DNA from: 3107 sp965216225
GTDB lineage: Bacteria; Pseudomonadota; Alphaproteobacteria; Rhodobacterales; Rhodobacteraceae
DNA: 64,000 nucleotides
Assembly (NCBI GenBank): GCA_965216225.1
Contig: CBDCFF010000012.1
Coordinates: forward strand, 14,169 to 78,168
Direction of reading: 5' to 3'
The notes beneath the pieces are model-generated. The model saw nothing but the letters and a program-made list of their open reading frames with translations, made no database searches and had not been told where the DNA came from. The translations under genes and the position numbers were made by a program. Of this stretch, positions 7,880-16,899 are shown piece after piece. Position 1 is the first letter of the stretch. Each line of letters opens with the position of its first letter.

Positions 7880-8818
7880 ATGTGCGGAATTGCAGGATTG
7901 ATTCACAGGGGCCGCAACTCCAACGTGGGCGGTGAGATGACCGCCATGTTGCAGGCGCTGAAGCATCGGGGGCCTGACAGCACCGGCTATGCGGTTTATG
8001 GCGAGCCGCAGGTGGGCGATGATTACGTCATGCGGCTCAAGATCGCCGAGGCCGAAGACATGGATCGCGGACGCAGCATCCATCAGGTGATCGCCAACCG
8101 GATTGCCAGGGTCGAGGAGATACTGGAGGAACATGGCGCGGAGGTGAAATCCAGACACGCCCCCCGTGAATATTCGTTGCGCTATGTTTTCGGCCACCAC
8201 GGCGATACCGCCGACATGGCCGCGCATATCGAGGAGGTCGAGGGTGTCGAAATCCTCTCGATGGGGAGCAGGCTGGAACTGATCAAGGATCTCGGCGATG
8301 CCGCGACCGTGGCCGGGGCCTATGGGCTTGATGATTTCCAGGGCACGCACGGGATCGGCCACACCCGCATGGCCACGGAATCCGACGTGGATATAAAGTC
8401 GGCCCATCCTTACTGGGCTTTCCCGTACAATGATGTCAGCGTCGTGCATAACGGTCAGATCACCAATTACTGGATCATGCGCCGCGAGATGGAGCGCAAG
8501 GGCCATCGGTTCGTGTCGAACTGCGATTCGGAACTGCTGGCGGTCTATACCGCGCACAATCTTGCCAATGGCGTGGCGCTGGAAGAAAGCCTGCGCCGTT
8601 CCATCCATGAAATCGACGGGGTTTTCACCTATCTGGTCGCGACCAGGGACCAGCTTGGCATGGCCAAGGACACAATGGCCGCGAAGCCTCTGGTTCTTTA
8701 TGAATCCGATGATCTGATCGCCATGGCCAGCGAGGAAATCGCCATTCGCGCGATCCTTCCCCAGGAGATCGACACGGTTGACCCCTATGACGAGGAGGTG
8801 CGCGTATGGCAGGCGTGA
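7880..8818 (+). CDS. mgsA: N-methylglutamate synthase subunit A (class II glutamine amidotransferase, GlxB-like)
   Basis: About 312 residues with the Ntn-hydrolase glutaminase fold: MCGIAGLIHRG at the start, ALKHRGPDSTGYAVYG, GIGHTRMATESDVD and VVHNGQITNYW. The nucleophile must be the residue after the initiator Met, so ATG 7880 (Met-Cys) is chosen over ATG 7874 (Met-Lys-Met-Cys); GGGAGG at 7864-7869 is 10 bases away. The subunit releases an amino group, here methylamine, from gamma-glutamylmethylamide for transfer to 2-oxoglutarate. It overlaps mgsB by 13 bp. The same family is also annotated glxB; the methylated-amine role follows from context. Confidence 0.87.
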   Translation: MCGIAGLIHRGRNSNVGGEMTAMLQALKHRGPDSTGYAVYGEPQVGDDYVMRLKIAEAEDMDRGRSIHQVIANRIARVEEILEEHGAEVKSRHAPREYSLRYVFGHHGDTADMAAHIEEVEGVEILSMGSRLELIKDLGDAATVAGAYGLDDFQGTHGIGHTRMATESDVDIKSAHPYWAFPYNDVSVVHNGQITNYWIMRREMERKGHRFVSNCDSELLAVYTAHNLANGVALEESLRRSIHEIDGVFTYLVATRDQLGMAKDTMAAKPLVLYESDDLIAMASEEIAIRAILPQEIDTVDPYDEEVRVWQA

Positions 8819-9675
8819 GCGATGCCGAACTGAAGGCGATGACTCAGGAACAGCGCGCCAGGGCGCTCGGCATGATGACAGAGCAGTTGACGGGCCAGTC
8901 GCTCCATATCGAATTTGACCCCGACGCGGAGGAACGGTTCACCTATCCGTGGGCGCCCGATGTGGATTTCAACAAGCGGATCGGGATTGATACCGACGAC
9001 ATGACATCGACCGAAGTGAACAGCCGCATCCGGGAGTTGATGAAAGAGGGCTACGGCACGATTGTCCTTCACAATCCGCGCGGCAAGCATTCACTGGGGG
9101 TGGGTATCCTCAGCCGTCTGAATCTGATCATCGAAGGCTCCACCGGCTATTTTGGCGCCGGCCTGAACGACGGGCCGAATGTGCGCATCAATGGCCGTGT
9201 CGGCTGGTCCTGCGCCGAGAACATGATGTCCGGTACGGTCATTGTCGAAAAGAACGCCGGATCGACATTCGGCGCTGCGATCCGCGGCGGCGATCTGGTC
9301 TGCAAGGGGTCCGTCGGGTCGCGGACGGGAATCGACATGAAGGGCGGCACGATCATCGTGGGGGGCGACACGGGCGCGCTGTCGGGCTTCATGATGCAGC
9401 GTGGCCGCATGGTCGTCTGTGGCGATGCAGGCAAGAATCTGGGCGATTCCATGTATGATGGCACGATTTATGTGGGCGGTGAAATCCAGTCCTGCGGGGT
9501 GGACGCGGTTGCGGCGGAACTGACCGGTCCCGACAGGGCATGGCTGACCCGGAAGCTGACCCAATACGGTCTGATGCCGCAGCAGGGTGTGGATCACTTC
9601 ACCAAGATCGTCGCGGGCAAACAGTTGTGGAATTACGACAATCTGGAGCCGAGCGAGAAGAAGCTCATCCTGTAG
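8806..9675 (+). CDS. mgsB: N-methylglutamate synthase subunit B (GltB C-terminal GXGXG-like, GlxC-like)
   Basis: A 289-residue protein whose second half is a right-handed beta-helix like the C-terminal domain of glutamate synthase alpha subunit. The repeated glycine turns are visible in GTVIVEKNAGSTFGAAIRGG, GTIIVGGDTGALSGFMMQ and GRMVVCGDAGKNLGDS. It structurally supports the ammonia/methylamine tunnel between the amidotransferase and FMN subunits. The first 100 residues have no motif I recognise. The start overlaps mgsA, so the subunits are co-translated. Confidence 0.87.
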   Translation: MAGVSDAELKAMTQEQRARALGMMTEQLTGQSLHIEFDPDAEERFTYPWAPDVDFNKRIGIDTDDMTSTEVNSRIRELMKEGYGTIVLHNPRGKHSLGVGILSRLNLIIEGSTGYFGAGLNDGPNVRINGRVGWSCAENMMSGTVIVEKNAGSTFGAAIRGGDLVCKGSVGSRTGIDMKGGTIIVGGDTGALSGFMMQRGRMVVCGDAGKNLGDSMYDGTIYVGGEIQSCGVDAVAAELTGPDRAWLTRKLTQYGLMPQQGVDHFTKIVAGKQLWNYDNLEPSEKKLIL

Positions 9676-9696
9676 GACGCGGAAGGGATTATCGAA

Positions 9697-11061
9697 ATGG
9701 CAGACGGAAACATGCCGAAAAAGCCCGCGCCGGCGCGGGACGTGAACCGGCTCGGGAACAGTTTCATCTTTCCGCCCCAGGTCATCGACGACATTCACGT
9801 CAAGGCCGAACTTGGCCGCTACCGGATGCGGGGCTTCTCGCTTTTCAAGAAAATCCCGCATTGGGATGACCTGACCTTTCTGCCCGGCACGCTGACCCGG
9901 TTCGTGATCGAAGGCTATCGCGAGAAGTGCGAAACCAGAACCGTGATCGGCCCACGCGCCAAACGCCCGCTGGAACTGGACATTCCGGTCTATGTGACGG
10001 GGATGAGCTTTGGCGCGCTGAGCTATGAGGCCAAAACCGCACTGGCGCGCGGCGCGACCATGGCGGGCACGGCAACCTGTTCGGGCGAGGGCGGCATGAT
10101 ACCCGATGAACGCCGCTATAGTTGCAAGTGGTTCTATCAGTGTATCCAGTCCCGTTACGGCTTCAATCCGAACCATCTGGTTCTGGCGGACGGGGTCGAG
10201 TTCTTCATAGGTCAAGGGTGCAAGGTGGGTCTTGGCGGGCACCTCATGGGCCAGAAAGTGACCGATCAGGTGGCGGAAATGCGTTCCCTGCCGGCAGGTA
10301 TCGACCAGCGCTCTCCCGCCCGTCACCCGGACTGGCTTGGCCCGGACGACCTTGCGCTGAAAATCCGGGAAATCCGGGAGGCCACCGACTGGCATGTCCC
10401 CATCCAGTTGAAACTCGGCGCAGCGCGCGTCTATGACGATGTGCGCATGGCGGTGAAATGCGACCCGGACTCGATCTATATCGACGGTATGGAAGGCGGC
10501 ACCGGCGCCGGTCCGCACCTTGCCACCGAAGATACCGGCATTCCCGGCATGGCGGCGATCCGCCAGGCGCGCAAGGCGATTGACGATCTTGGCAAACGCG
10601 GTGAAATCAGCCTTGTCTATGCGGGCGGCATTCGTAACGGGGCCGATGTTGCGAAGGCCATCGCCCTGGGGGCCGACGCGATTGCGCTGGGCCATTCGGT
10701 GATGATGGCGCTGAATTGCAACAAGGACATCCCCGAAGCCGACTATCCCTCGGAAATCGGCGCCGAGCCGGGTTATTGCTATCATTGCCATACTGGCCGC
10801 TGTCCGGTGGGCGTGGCGACACAGGATCCGAAACTGCGCGCCCGTCTTGACCCGGATGAGGCGGCGGAACGTGTCTACAACTTTCTGCACACGCTGACGA
10901 TCGAGGCGCAGCTTTTCGCGCGCGCCTGCGGCAAGACGCATCTGCATTCGCTGGAACCCGAAGACCTTGCCGCGCTGACGATGGAAGCCTCGGCGATGGC
11001 AGGGGTTCCGCTTGCGGGCACCAGCCACACGGTTGGCGTCGAGGATTATCACAATCTGTAA
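9697..11061 (+). CDS. mgsC: N-methylglutamate synthase subunit C (FMN/Fe-S glutamate synthase domain, GlxD-like)
   Basis: A 454-residue FMN-binding TIM-barrel equivalent to the synthase domain of GltB. Visible marks are VTGMSFGALSYEAKTALARG, MEGGTGAGPHL (FMN loop), YAGGIRNGADVAKAIALGAD and, around residue 360, CYHCHTGRCPVGVATQ, which supplies cysteines for the [3Fe-4S] cluster. It reductively condenses methylamine with 2-oxoglutarate to N-methylglutamate, which belongs to EC 2.1.1.21 activity together with subunits A and B. It follows mgsB after 21 bp, with the orfX start 12 bp after its stop. Confidence 0.88.
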   Translation: MADGNMPKKPAPARDVNRLGNSFIFPPQVIDDIHVKAELGRYRMRGFSLFKKIPHWDDLTFLPGTLTRFVIEGYREKCETRTVIGPRAKRPLELDIPVYVTGMSFGALSYEAKTALARGATMAGTATCSGEGGMIPDERRYSCKWFYQCIQSRYGFNPNHLVLADGVEFFIGQGCKVGLGGHLMGQKVTDQVAEMRSLPAGIDQRSPARHPDWLGPDDLALKIREIREATDWHVPIQLKLGAARVYDDVRMAVKCDPDSIYIDGMEGGTGAGPHLATEDTGIPGMAAIRQARKAIDDLGKRGEISLVYAGGIRNGADVAKAIALGADAIALGHSVMMALNCNKDIPEADYPSEIGAEPGYCYHCHTGRCPVGVATQDPKLRARLDPDEAAERVYNFLHTLTIEAQLFARACGKTHLHSLEPEDLAALTMEASAMAGVPLAGTSHTVGVEDYHNL

Positions 11062-11073
11062 GGAGGGCCGGGA

Positions 11074-11487
11074 ATGGCCGGAACACAGTATCGCGGCTCC
11101 GAAATCAGGGACGTTGATCAGTTTCTCAAGGACGCGGCCGGGCTGGAATCCGAGCGCGAAAGGGAAATCGGCCAGCATATCGGCTATCGCTATGACGTGA
11201 ATCTGGTGCCGGATTATCGCCGTCTGACCCCGTTTCTTGCGAAATACATGGAAGTCATGGGCTGGGACGATCTGAACTGGCTGGAAGACGTGCATATGGG
11301 GTACGAAGAGGGCAGGCCCGCCGTCTTTGACCGCAACAACAACGGTTGGGTGCGTATTCCGGATTCTGTCGAATTGCCGGACAACCAGCAGGACCGGGAC
11401 ATGATCGCGCGCGAACTTCTGATCAAGTTCCAGATGTCCGACCGGCATCCACTGGTCGCCCTGCGCAAGGTCTACATGAAGTTCTGA
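11074..11487 (+). CDS. Uncharacterised protein in the methylamine operon (orfX)
   Basis: A 137-residue soluble protein with no domain I recognise. It is rich in acidic residues and tryptophan (WDDLNWLEDVHMGYEEG) and ends in a basic stretch (RKVYMKF). GGAGGG precedes the ATG start at the usual distance, and it follows mgsC by only 12 bp, so it is almost certainly co-expressed with N-methylglutamate synthase. A role as a small accessory or assembly subunit of MgsABC is possible but is purely contextual. No signal peptide or membrane segment is visible. Confidence 0.72.
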   Translation: MAGTQYRGSEIRDVDQFLKDAAGLESEREREIGQHIGYRYDVNLVPDYRRLTPFLAKYMEVMGWDDLNWLEDVHMGYEEGRPAVFDRNNNGWVRIPDSVELPDNQQDRDMIARELLIKFQMSDRHPLVALRKVYMKF

Positions 11488-11586
11488 AGAAATGCCGCGC
11501 CCGTGTGACATTGCCTGCCCGCAGACACCCCCGCCCCCGGATTTCCGAGCGGCGGCGAAGCGGCGCGAAGCAGACAGGAGCGCTGC

Positions 11587-12186
11587 ATGAATGCGCCGGC
11601 CATCGCGCCGGGACAGGGCGGATCGGGCCGGGCGGACAATCCGTTGCGGATGGCGTTCCTGAAATGGCAATGCAGGATCAGGCAAATCGCCATGCGCGAC
11701 AATTCCGGCAGGCCGGATGACGGGATCACGCCTGCGGTGCATTTCACGGGCGATCCGGAACCCTTCGGGTGCATCATCACGGTGCTGAACAAGGCCCCCG
11801 GATATTCGGTGACATCGGAGCTTGATCACATCGCGGCGAAGACACATGATCCGGCCCGGCGCCGGGATCAGGCGCTGGGCTTTCTGTCCTCGACCCACTA
11901 TCAGAGGGCCGCCGAATTTTCGGATGTCCTGACGGCGACGTTTCCGCCCGGCTCTCCCGGTGCGGCGCGGCTGCGAAAGGCCGGGCTTGTGGAACTGAAG
12001 TTCGATGCGTTCGCCCGGAAATTCAACCTGACCTGCAAGGTCTGGCGTCTGACGCAACGAAATCCGCTGTATCGCTCGACCATCGCGCATAATCGCCTGT
12101 TCAATCCGGCCCTGCATCCCGGCGCCGAGGTGCTGGGGTTTGAGCCTGACTGGGCGCAATGTTCATCCGATCCCGTGCCGGGATAG
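11587..12186 (+). CDS. Uncharacterised protein between mgsABC and tmm (orfY)
   Basis: A 199-residue basic protein without a recognised domain. The central part (ALGFLSSTHYQRAAEFSDVL, KKAG-like basic segments, FARKFNLTCKVWRL) looks globular; no signal peptide or membrane helix is seen. The ATG follows an AGGAG-type ribosome site (GACAGGAGCGCTGC). It lies 99 bp after orfX and 85 bp before tmm, all on one strand, so it probably belongs to the same transcript. It is not similar, as far as I can tell, to the dimethylamine monooxygenase subunits expected in such clusters. Function unknown. Confidence 0.65.
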   Translation: MNAPAIAPGQGGSGRADNPLRMAFLKWQCRIRQIAMRDNSGRPDDGITPAVHFTGDPEPFGCIITVLNKAPGYSVTSELDHIAAKTHDPARRRDQALGFLSSTHYQRAAEFSDVLTATFPPGSPGAARLRKAGLVELKFDAFARKFNLTCKVWRLTQRNPLYRSTIAHNRLFNPALHPGAEVLGFEPDWAQCSSDPVPG

Positions 12187-12271
12187 CCGAAACCCGCCGG
12201 GGCGAACGGCCGGATTGCGGGGCGTTCCCGGCATCTGTGCGGACAGGAAAAAACCATCGGGAGGCGACATG

Positions 12272-13672
12272 ATGTCCGGAATGTCCAGAATGCCCAAACG
12301 AATCTGCATAATCGGGGCGGGGCCGTCGGGGCTCGCGCAATTGCGGGCGTTCCGGTCGGCAGCCGAAAAAGGGGCCACCGTCCCCGAGGTCGTCTGTTAC
12401 GAGAAGCAGGCCGATTGGGGCGGGCTCTGGCGCTATGCCTGGCGCACCGGCGTGGACGAATACGGCAATCCCTGTCACGGGTCGATGTACCGCTATTTGT
12501 GGTCGAACGGGCCGAAAGAGGGCCTGGAATTCACCGATTACACGTTCGAGGAACATTTCGGAAAGCCGATCGCCAGCTATCCGCCCCGCGCCGTTCTGTT
12601 CAATTATATCGAGGGCCGCGTGAAAAAGGCGGGGGTGCACGACAGGATCCGCTTCAACACCGTGGTGCGCGATGTGCGCGCCGTCGAGGGCGGGTTCGAA
12701 GTCACCGCGCGCGATTGCGTGTCGGATACCGAAAAGCGCGAGACATTCGATCATGTGATCGTTGCGACAGGCCATTTTTCCTTTCCCGATGTGCCGCATT
12801 ATCCGGGTTTTGAAACCTTCAACGGCCGCATCCTCCATGCCCATGATTTCCGCGACGCACGAGAGTTCGAGGGCAAGGACATCCTGATCCTCGGCGCCTC
12901 GTATTCTGCCGAGGACATCGGATCGCAATGCTGGAAATATGGTTGCAAATCCGTGACGGTGGCGCATCGCACCGCGCCGATGGGATTTGACTGGCCGGAC
13001 AACTGGCGGGAGGTTCCGGCGCTTGACCGGGTCGAAGGCAGAACGGCGCATTTCGTTGACGGTGCGTCCATTGTGGCGGATGCGATCATCCTGTGTACCG
13101 GGTACAGGCATCATTTCCCCTTCCTGCCGGACGACCTGCGCCTCGGGACGGCCAACCGGCTTGCCGCAAGCGACCTTTACAAAGGCGTCGTCTACACCGG
13201 GAATCCGGATTTGTTCTATCTCGGGATGCAGGATCAGTGGTTCACCTTCAACATGTTCGACGCGCAGGCGTGGTGGGTGCGCGATGTGATCCTGGGGCGC
13301 ATGGCCCTGCCCGATGGCGCCGCGATGGCCACCGACTGGAAACGGCGCCAGTCAGAGGAGGACGCGCTGCCCGATGATTATGCCTGCATCGCCTATCAGG
13401 GCGCTTACACCCGGGAACTTGTCGATGAAACCGACTATCCGGACTTTGATGTCGAGGCCGCCAATCAGGCTTTCCACGAGTGGAAAAAGCACAAGAAGAA
13501 AGGGATCATGACGTTCCGGGACCATGGTCATGTCAGCCCGATGACCGGGACCAGAGCGCCACCGCATCACACATCCTGGGTTGAGGCGCTGGATGACAGT
13601 CTGCAAAACTATCTGGAGGTCCAGGTTTTCCGCGGTCAGGGCGTGTCGCCCGCCATTGCGCGCTGGCCATAG
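12272..13672 (+). CDS. tmm: Trimethylamine monooxygenase (flavin-containing monooxygenase)
   Basis: A 466-residue bacterial FMO. The FAD-binding GAGPSGLAQLRAF is near residue 13, the NADPH-binding GASYSAEDIG near 205, and the FMO fingerprint FxGxxxHxxxF is present as FNGRILHAHDF. Long stretches (ASYPPRAVLFNYIEGRV, HGSMYRYLWSNGPKEGLEF) are typical of marine Tmm. The enzyme oxidises trimethylamine to trimethylamine N-oxide with NADPH and O2. A GGGAGG site at 12259-12264 favours ATG 12272 (7-base spacing) over ATG 12269. The 3' end overlaps the convergent LysR gene by 37 bp. Its product feeds Tdm encoded 5 kb downstream. Confidence 0.92.
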   Translation: MSGMSRMPKRICIIGAGPSGLAQLRAFRSAAEKGATVPEVVCYEKQADWGGLWRYAWRTGVDEYGNPCHGSMYRYLWSNGPKEGLEFTDYTFEEHFGKPIASYPPRAVLFNYIEGRVKKAGVHDRIRFNTVVRDVRAVEGGFEVTARDCVSDTEKRETFDHVIVATGHFSFPDVPHYPGFETFNGRILHAHDFRDAREFEGKDILILGASYSAEDIGSQCWKYGCKSVTVAHRTAPMGFDWPDNWREVPALDRVEGRTAHFVDGASIVADAIILCTGYRHHFPFLPDDLRLGTANRLAASDLYKGVVYTGNPDLFYLGMQDQWFTFNMFDAQAWWVRDVILGRMALPDGAAMATDWKRRQSEEDALPDDYACIAYQGAYTRELVDETDYPDFDVEAANQAFHEWKKHKKKGIMTFRDHGHVSPMTGTRAPPHHTSWVEALDDSLQNYLEVQVFRGQGVSPAIARWP

Positions 13673-14583
13673 CGCCGGCGCGTCGTGCTTTCCTTCAGCA
13701 GCCACTGCTCGACGACCCGGCGTTCATGAAAGGATTTCCGCTTTTCGCGTTGCAGCAGATAATAGCCGGATTCGGTGCGGATGCAGGATGCTCCCAGCGG
13801 GCGGACAAGCTGGCCGCTGTCCAGAAGGTGATCCACCAGATGGCCCCAGCCAAGCGCCAGCCCGATGCCGGCCACGGCGGCCTGAATGGCAAGCGGATAG
13901 GTGTTGAAAAGCGATGCCCTTTCAATGGAATACCCGGACAGCCCCTGATGCCCCAGCCAGTCGTCCCAGTTCATCCATTCGGTATGGAGGTTCGAGATTT
14001 CGATCAGATCCAGGCCGGGCAGGGCTTCGGGGCCGGCTGCATCCGGTTCCTTCTTCAGATAACCCGGAGAGCAGACGGGAAAAACGGTTTCGCCGAACAG
14101 CATCCGCGAGGCGTAGCCGGGCCAGTTGCCCTCGCCCCTCAGAATCGTCAGATCGACATTATCGGCCAGACATTCCTCATCGCTGTCGGAGGCGACAAGC
14201 ATGATCTTTATCCGCGCGTTCGACCGGTTGAACCTGCGCAGGCGCGGCATGAGCCAGAGTGCCGCAACCGAATTCGTGGCGGCAAGCGTCACGGTGTTTT
14301 TCCGCTGTCTGGAGAACATGCCCTGCGATGCGTCGCGCAGACGGTCCATCGCGGCGCGCACCGGTTCCAGCAGGGTCTGGCCTTGCGGGGTCAGGGATAC
14401 CGACCGGTGGCCGCGAATGAACAGGGGAACATCGTAATGCAACTCCAGCAGGCGCACCTTGCGGCTGATCGAGGTTTCGGAGACATTCATCTGCCGCGCG
14501 GCAGTGGCAAAGCTGCCGCAGGTCGCGGCTGTCTCGAACGCCAGCAGATAGTCCAGCGGGGGCAGGAGTTTCTGTTTTTTCAC
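13636..14583 (-). CDS. LysR-family regulator (GcvA-like) next to tmoX
   Basis: A 315-residue LysR-type regulator. The N-terminal helix-turn-helix is YLLAFETAATCGSFATAARQMNVSETSISRKVRLLE, followed by a dimer helix and a substrate-binding-like effector domain (SDEECLADNVDLTILRGEGNW, LGWGHLVDHLLDSGQLVRPL), which fits the GcvA subgroup. It is divergent from tmoX and therefore the natural candidate to control TMAO uptake and demethylation in response to a methylated amine; that is inference. Its last codons run into the tmm coding sequence on the other strand. Confidence 0.88.
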   Translation of the reverse strand: MKKQKLLPPLDYLLAFETAATCGSFATAARQMNVSETSISRKVRLLELHYDVPLFIRGHRSVSLTPQGQTLLEPVRAAMDRLRDASQGMFSRQRKNTVTLAATNSVAALWLMPRLRRFNRSNARIKIMLVASDSDEECLADNVDLTILRGEGNWPGYASRMLFGETVFPVCSPGYLKKEPDAAGPEALPGLDLIEISNLHTEWMNWDDWLGHQGLSGYSIERASLFNTYPLAIQAAVAGIGLALGWGHLVDHLLDSGQLVRPLGASCIRTESGYYLLQREKRKSFHERRVVEQWLLKESTTRRRYGQRAMAGDTP

Positions 14584-14832
14584 CGGCGGTGGCCTCCGGT
14601 CCGGTCAGGGGCGCTGAACTCTTTCATGTCGGTCTGCATTTCTGTTTCGGGGGTCCGCGCGTTTGATTCCATAACATATTGATTAAATCAGAAGAATTTG
14701 ATTTTGCCACAAGATTATGCAGGCGATGCCCCAAAAATTGTGAATCTGAAAATACGCGATTTCGCGGCAGAATGGCGTTACTATGGAATCCGTAAATTCC
14801 AGACAAAGAACACTATATCACAGGGAGTTGAC
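14584..14832. promoter_or_regulatory. lysR/tmoX divergent control region
   Basis: An AT-rich 249-bp spacer with no gene. It contains GATTCCATA at 14665-14673 and its perfect inverse TATGGAATC at 14782-14790, about 110 bp apart, bracketing the probable promoters. Such spaced half-sites suit LysR tetramer binding with DNA bending. AGGGAG at 14822-14827 is the tmoX ribosome site. Confidence 0.5.
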
Positions 14833-15783
14833 ATGAATACCAAATACACTCTGACGGCGGCGCTCGTGCTCGCCGGATTGGGCGTTGCACATGCCGAAGA
14901 CAGCAGCGATCCGATCATCATTCCCATTCACAACTGGTCCAGCCAGATCGTGGTGTCCAATGTTGTCGGACAGATGTATGAAAGCATGGGTCTGAACGTC
15001 GAATATGTGACGACAGACAGCCAGGCTGTTTATGAATCGATCCGCCTCGGCGACGTGACCCTTGAACTTGAGGTCTGGGAAGGCGCTTTCGGCGCATCCT
15101 ATCGCGCCGCTCTGGCCAGGGGCGGCATGGTTGACGCGGGCGCGCATGACGCCGTGACCCGTGAAGACTGGTGGTATCCGATGTGGACCAAGGACGCCTG
15201 TCCGGGGCTGCCGGACTGGGAAGCCCTGAATGATTGCGCGCACCTCTTCACCACCGCCGAAACCGGCGACATGGGGCGTTATCTCGATGGTCCCGTGGAC
15301 TGGTTGAAGCACGGCAAGGAACGGGCCGAGGCCCTGGGCCTGAACTTCACCGTGATCAATGCCGGTTCGGCCGCCGCGCTCTGGGCAGAGATCGGCGCTG
15401 CGGAAGCCGACATGAAACCGGTTCTGGTCTTCAACTGGACACCGAACTTTGCCGAGGCCGTATGGCCGGGTGAATTCGTGGAATTCCCGGCCTGGGAAGA
15501 TGGCTGCGACACGGACCCGGCAAAGGGGCCGATCCCGGATGCGCTTTATGATTGCGGCAACCCGGCGACCGGTTATCTTCGCAAGGTCGCGCATCACGAA
15601 ATGACCGTGAAATGGCCAAGCGCCTATTGCGTGTTGTCCAACATCAGCTTCACCAACCCGCAAATTGCCGAGATGGCGAAACTCGTCGATACCGACGAGA
15701 TGGAGCCGGAAGACGCCGCCGGGGTGTGGCTGGGCGCCAATCAGGGGCTCGTTCAGCCTTGGATCGACGCCTGCACCGGCTGA
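14833..15783 (+). CDS. tmoX: TMAO ABC transporter, substrate-binding protein
   Basis: A 316-residue periplasmic binding protein of the OpuAC/ProX (quaternary amine) family. It has a clean Sec signal peptide (MNTKYTLTAALVLAGLGVAHA) and a tryptophan-rich ligand cleft: HNWSSQ, EVWEGAFGASYRAA, REDWWYPMW, VFNWTPNFAEAVWPGEF. The cation-binding aromatic box is what one expects for TMAO or betaine. AGGGAG lies 5 bases before the ATG. Neighbouring tmm and tdm make TMAO the likely ligand, as in Ruegeria pomeroyi TmoX; choline or betaine cannot be excluded from sequence alone. Confidence 0.87.
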   Translation: MNTKYTLTAALVLAGLGVAHAEDSSDPIIIPIHNWSSQIVVSNVVGQMYESMGLNVEYVTTDSQAVYESIRLGDVTLELEVWEGAFGASYRAALARGGMVDAGAHDAVTREDWWYPMWTKDACPGLPDWEALNDCAHLFTTAETGDMGRYLDGPVDWLKHGKERAEALGLNFTVINAGSAAALWAEIGAAEADMKPVLVFNWTPNFAEAVWPGEFVEFPAWEDGCDTDPAKGPIPDALYDCGNPATGYLRKVAHHEMTVKWPSAYCVLSNISFTNPQIAEMAKLVDTDEMEPEDAAGVWLGANQGLVQPWIDACTG

Positions 15784-15870
15784 TCCCGCCTGCCGGCTGG
15801 CTGATGATGATTGCGATTGCGCCGTCCCGGACATGTTCGGGGCGGTGCAGGGTTGAGGAGAGTGATTTTG

Positions 15871-16899
15871 ATGAAACAGGCGTTGCCCGTGATTTCCGTG
15901 AGGAATGTCTGGAAGTTGTTTGGACCTGCTCCCGAACGGTATCTTGCGGAAATGCCTGCCGGGCGCAGCTTTGAGGAAATCAGCGCCGACGGCTACATCG
16001 CCGGGGTCAAGGATGTCTCGATAGAGGTCGGCCGGGGCGAGAAGCTGGTGATCATGGGGCTGTCGGGTTCCGGCAAGTCCACGCTGGTGCGATGCTTTTC
16101 CAGGCTGCACGACATCACCGGCGGCACGGTCGAGGTTGACGGGCAGGACATCATGGCCCTGACCGAGCGGGAACTGATCGCGCTGCGGCGAAAAAAGATG
16201 GGCATGGTGTTTCAGTCCTTTGGCCTGCTGCCGCACCGGACGGTTCTGGAAAACGTGGCCTTCCCCCTGGAAATGCGCGGGCAGGAGCGGCACACCCGCC
16301 GCGAACGCGCCCTGGAGGTGATCAGGCTGGTCGGCCTGGAGGGGCGCGAGGAGTATTTCCCGCGCGAACTCTCTGGCGGTCAGCAGCAGCGCGTCGGTAT
16401 CGCCCGCAGCCTGGCGATAGAGCCGGATATATGGTTTCTCGACGAACCGTTCTCGGCGCTTGATCCACTGATCCGCCGCGAGATGCAGGATGAATTTCTG
16501 CGCTTGCAGGAAATGCTGGGAAAAACCATCGTGTTCATCACCCACGATTTTGACGAGGCGCTGAGGCTGGCGGATCGTATCGCGATCATGCGCAACGGGG
16601 CGGTCGAGCAATGCGATACCCCCGACAGGATCGTGCTGAACCCGGCCACCGAATATGTCCGCAAATTCACCGAAAACATCGACAAGGCCCGCGTGGTGCG
16701 CGCCCGTGGCCTGATGCAGCCGCTGAACGGAAACGCGCCGAAGGGGGCGGCGATCGACGGAATGGCGACGATTCGGGAGCTCGCCCGCGATCTGGTCAAC
16801 GATCCGCGCGACGCAATCCCCGTGGCGGGAAGCGATGGCGCAATCGCAGGATTGCTTGACCGGCAGGCGGCGCTGGACGTGCTTCTTGGGGGGCAATGA
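15871..16899 (+). CDS. tmoW: TMAO ABC transporter, ATPase
   Basis: A 342-residue ATPase of the ProV/OpuAA type. Walker A is MGLSGSGKSTLVRC (near residue 60), the signature is LSGGQQQRVGIARSLA and Walker B is IWFLDEPFSALDP. The segment after residue 270 looks like a degenerate CBS-type regulatory tail (VNDPRDAIPVAGSDGAIAGLLDRQAAL). AGGAG at 15856-15860 precedes ATG 15871 by 10 bases. It follows tmoX by 87 bp and overlaps tmoV by 4 bp. Confidence 0.9.
   Translation: MKQALPVISVRNVWKLFGPAPERYLAEMPAGRSFEEISADGYIAGVKDVSIEVGRGEKLVIMGLSGSGKSTLVRCFSRLHDITGGTVEVDGQDIMALTERELIALRRKKMGMVFQSFGLLPHRTVLENVAFPLEMRGQERHTRRERALEVIRLVGLEGREEYFPRELSGGQQQRVGIARSLAIEPDIWFLDEPFSALDPLIRREMQDEFLRLQEMLGKTIVFITHDFDEALRLADRIAIMRNGAVEQCDTPDRIVLNPATEYVRKFTENIDKARVVRARGLMQPLNGNAPKGAAIDGMATIRELARDLVNDPRDAIPVAGSDGAIAGLLDRQAALDVLLGGQ

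Noticed and set aside
9091..12159. A 1022-codon minus-strand open frame opposite mgsB, mgsC and the orfs
   Set aside because: It mirrors conserved mgsABC coding sequence; composition is rich in His, Arg and Gln as expected for an antisense frame.
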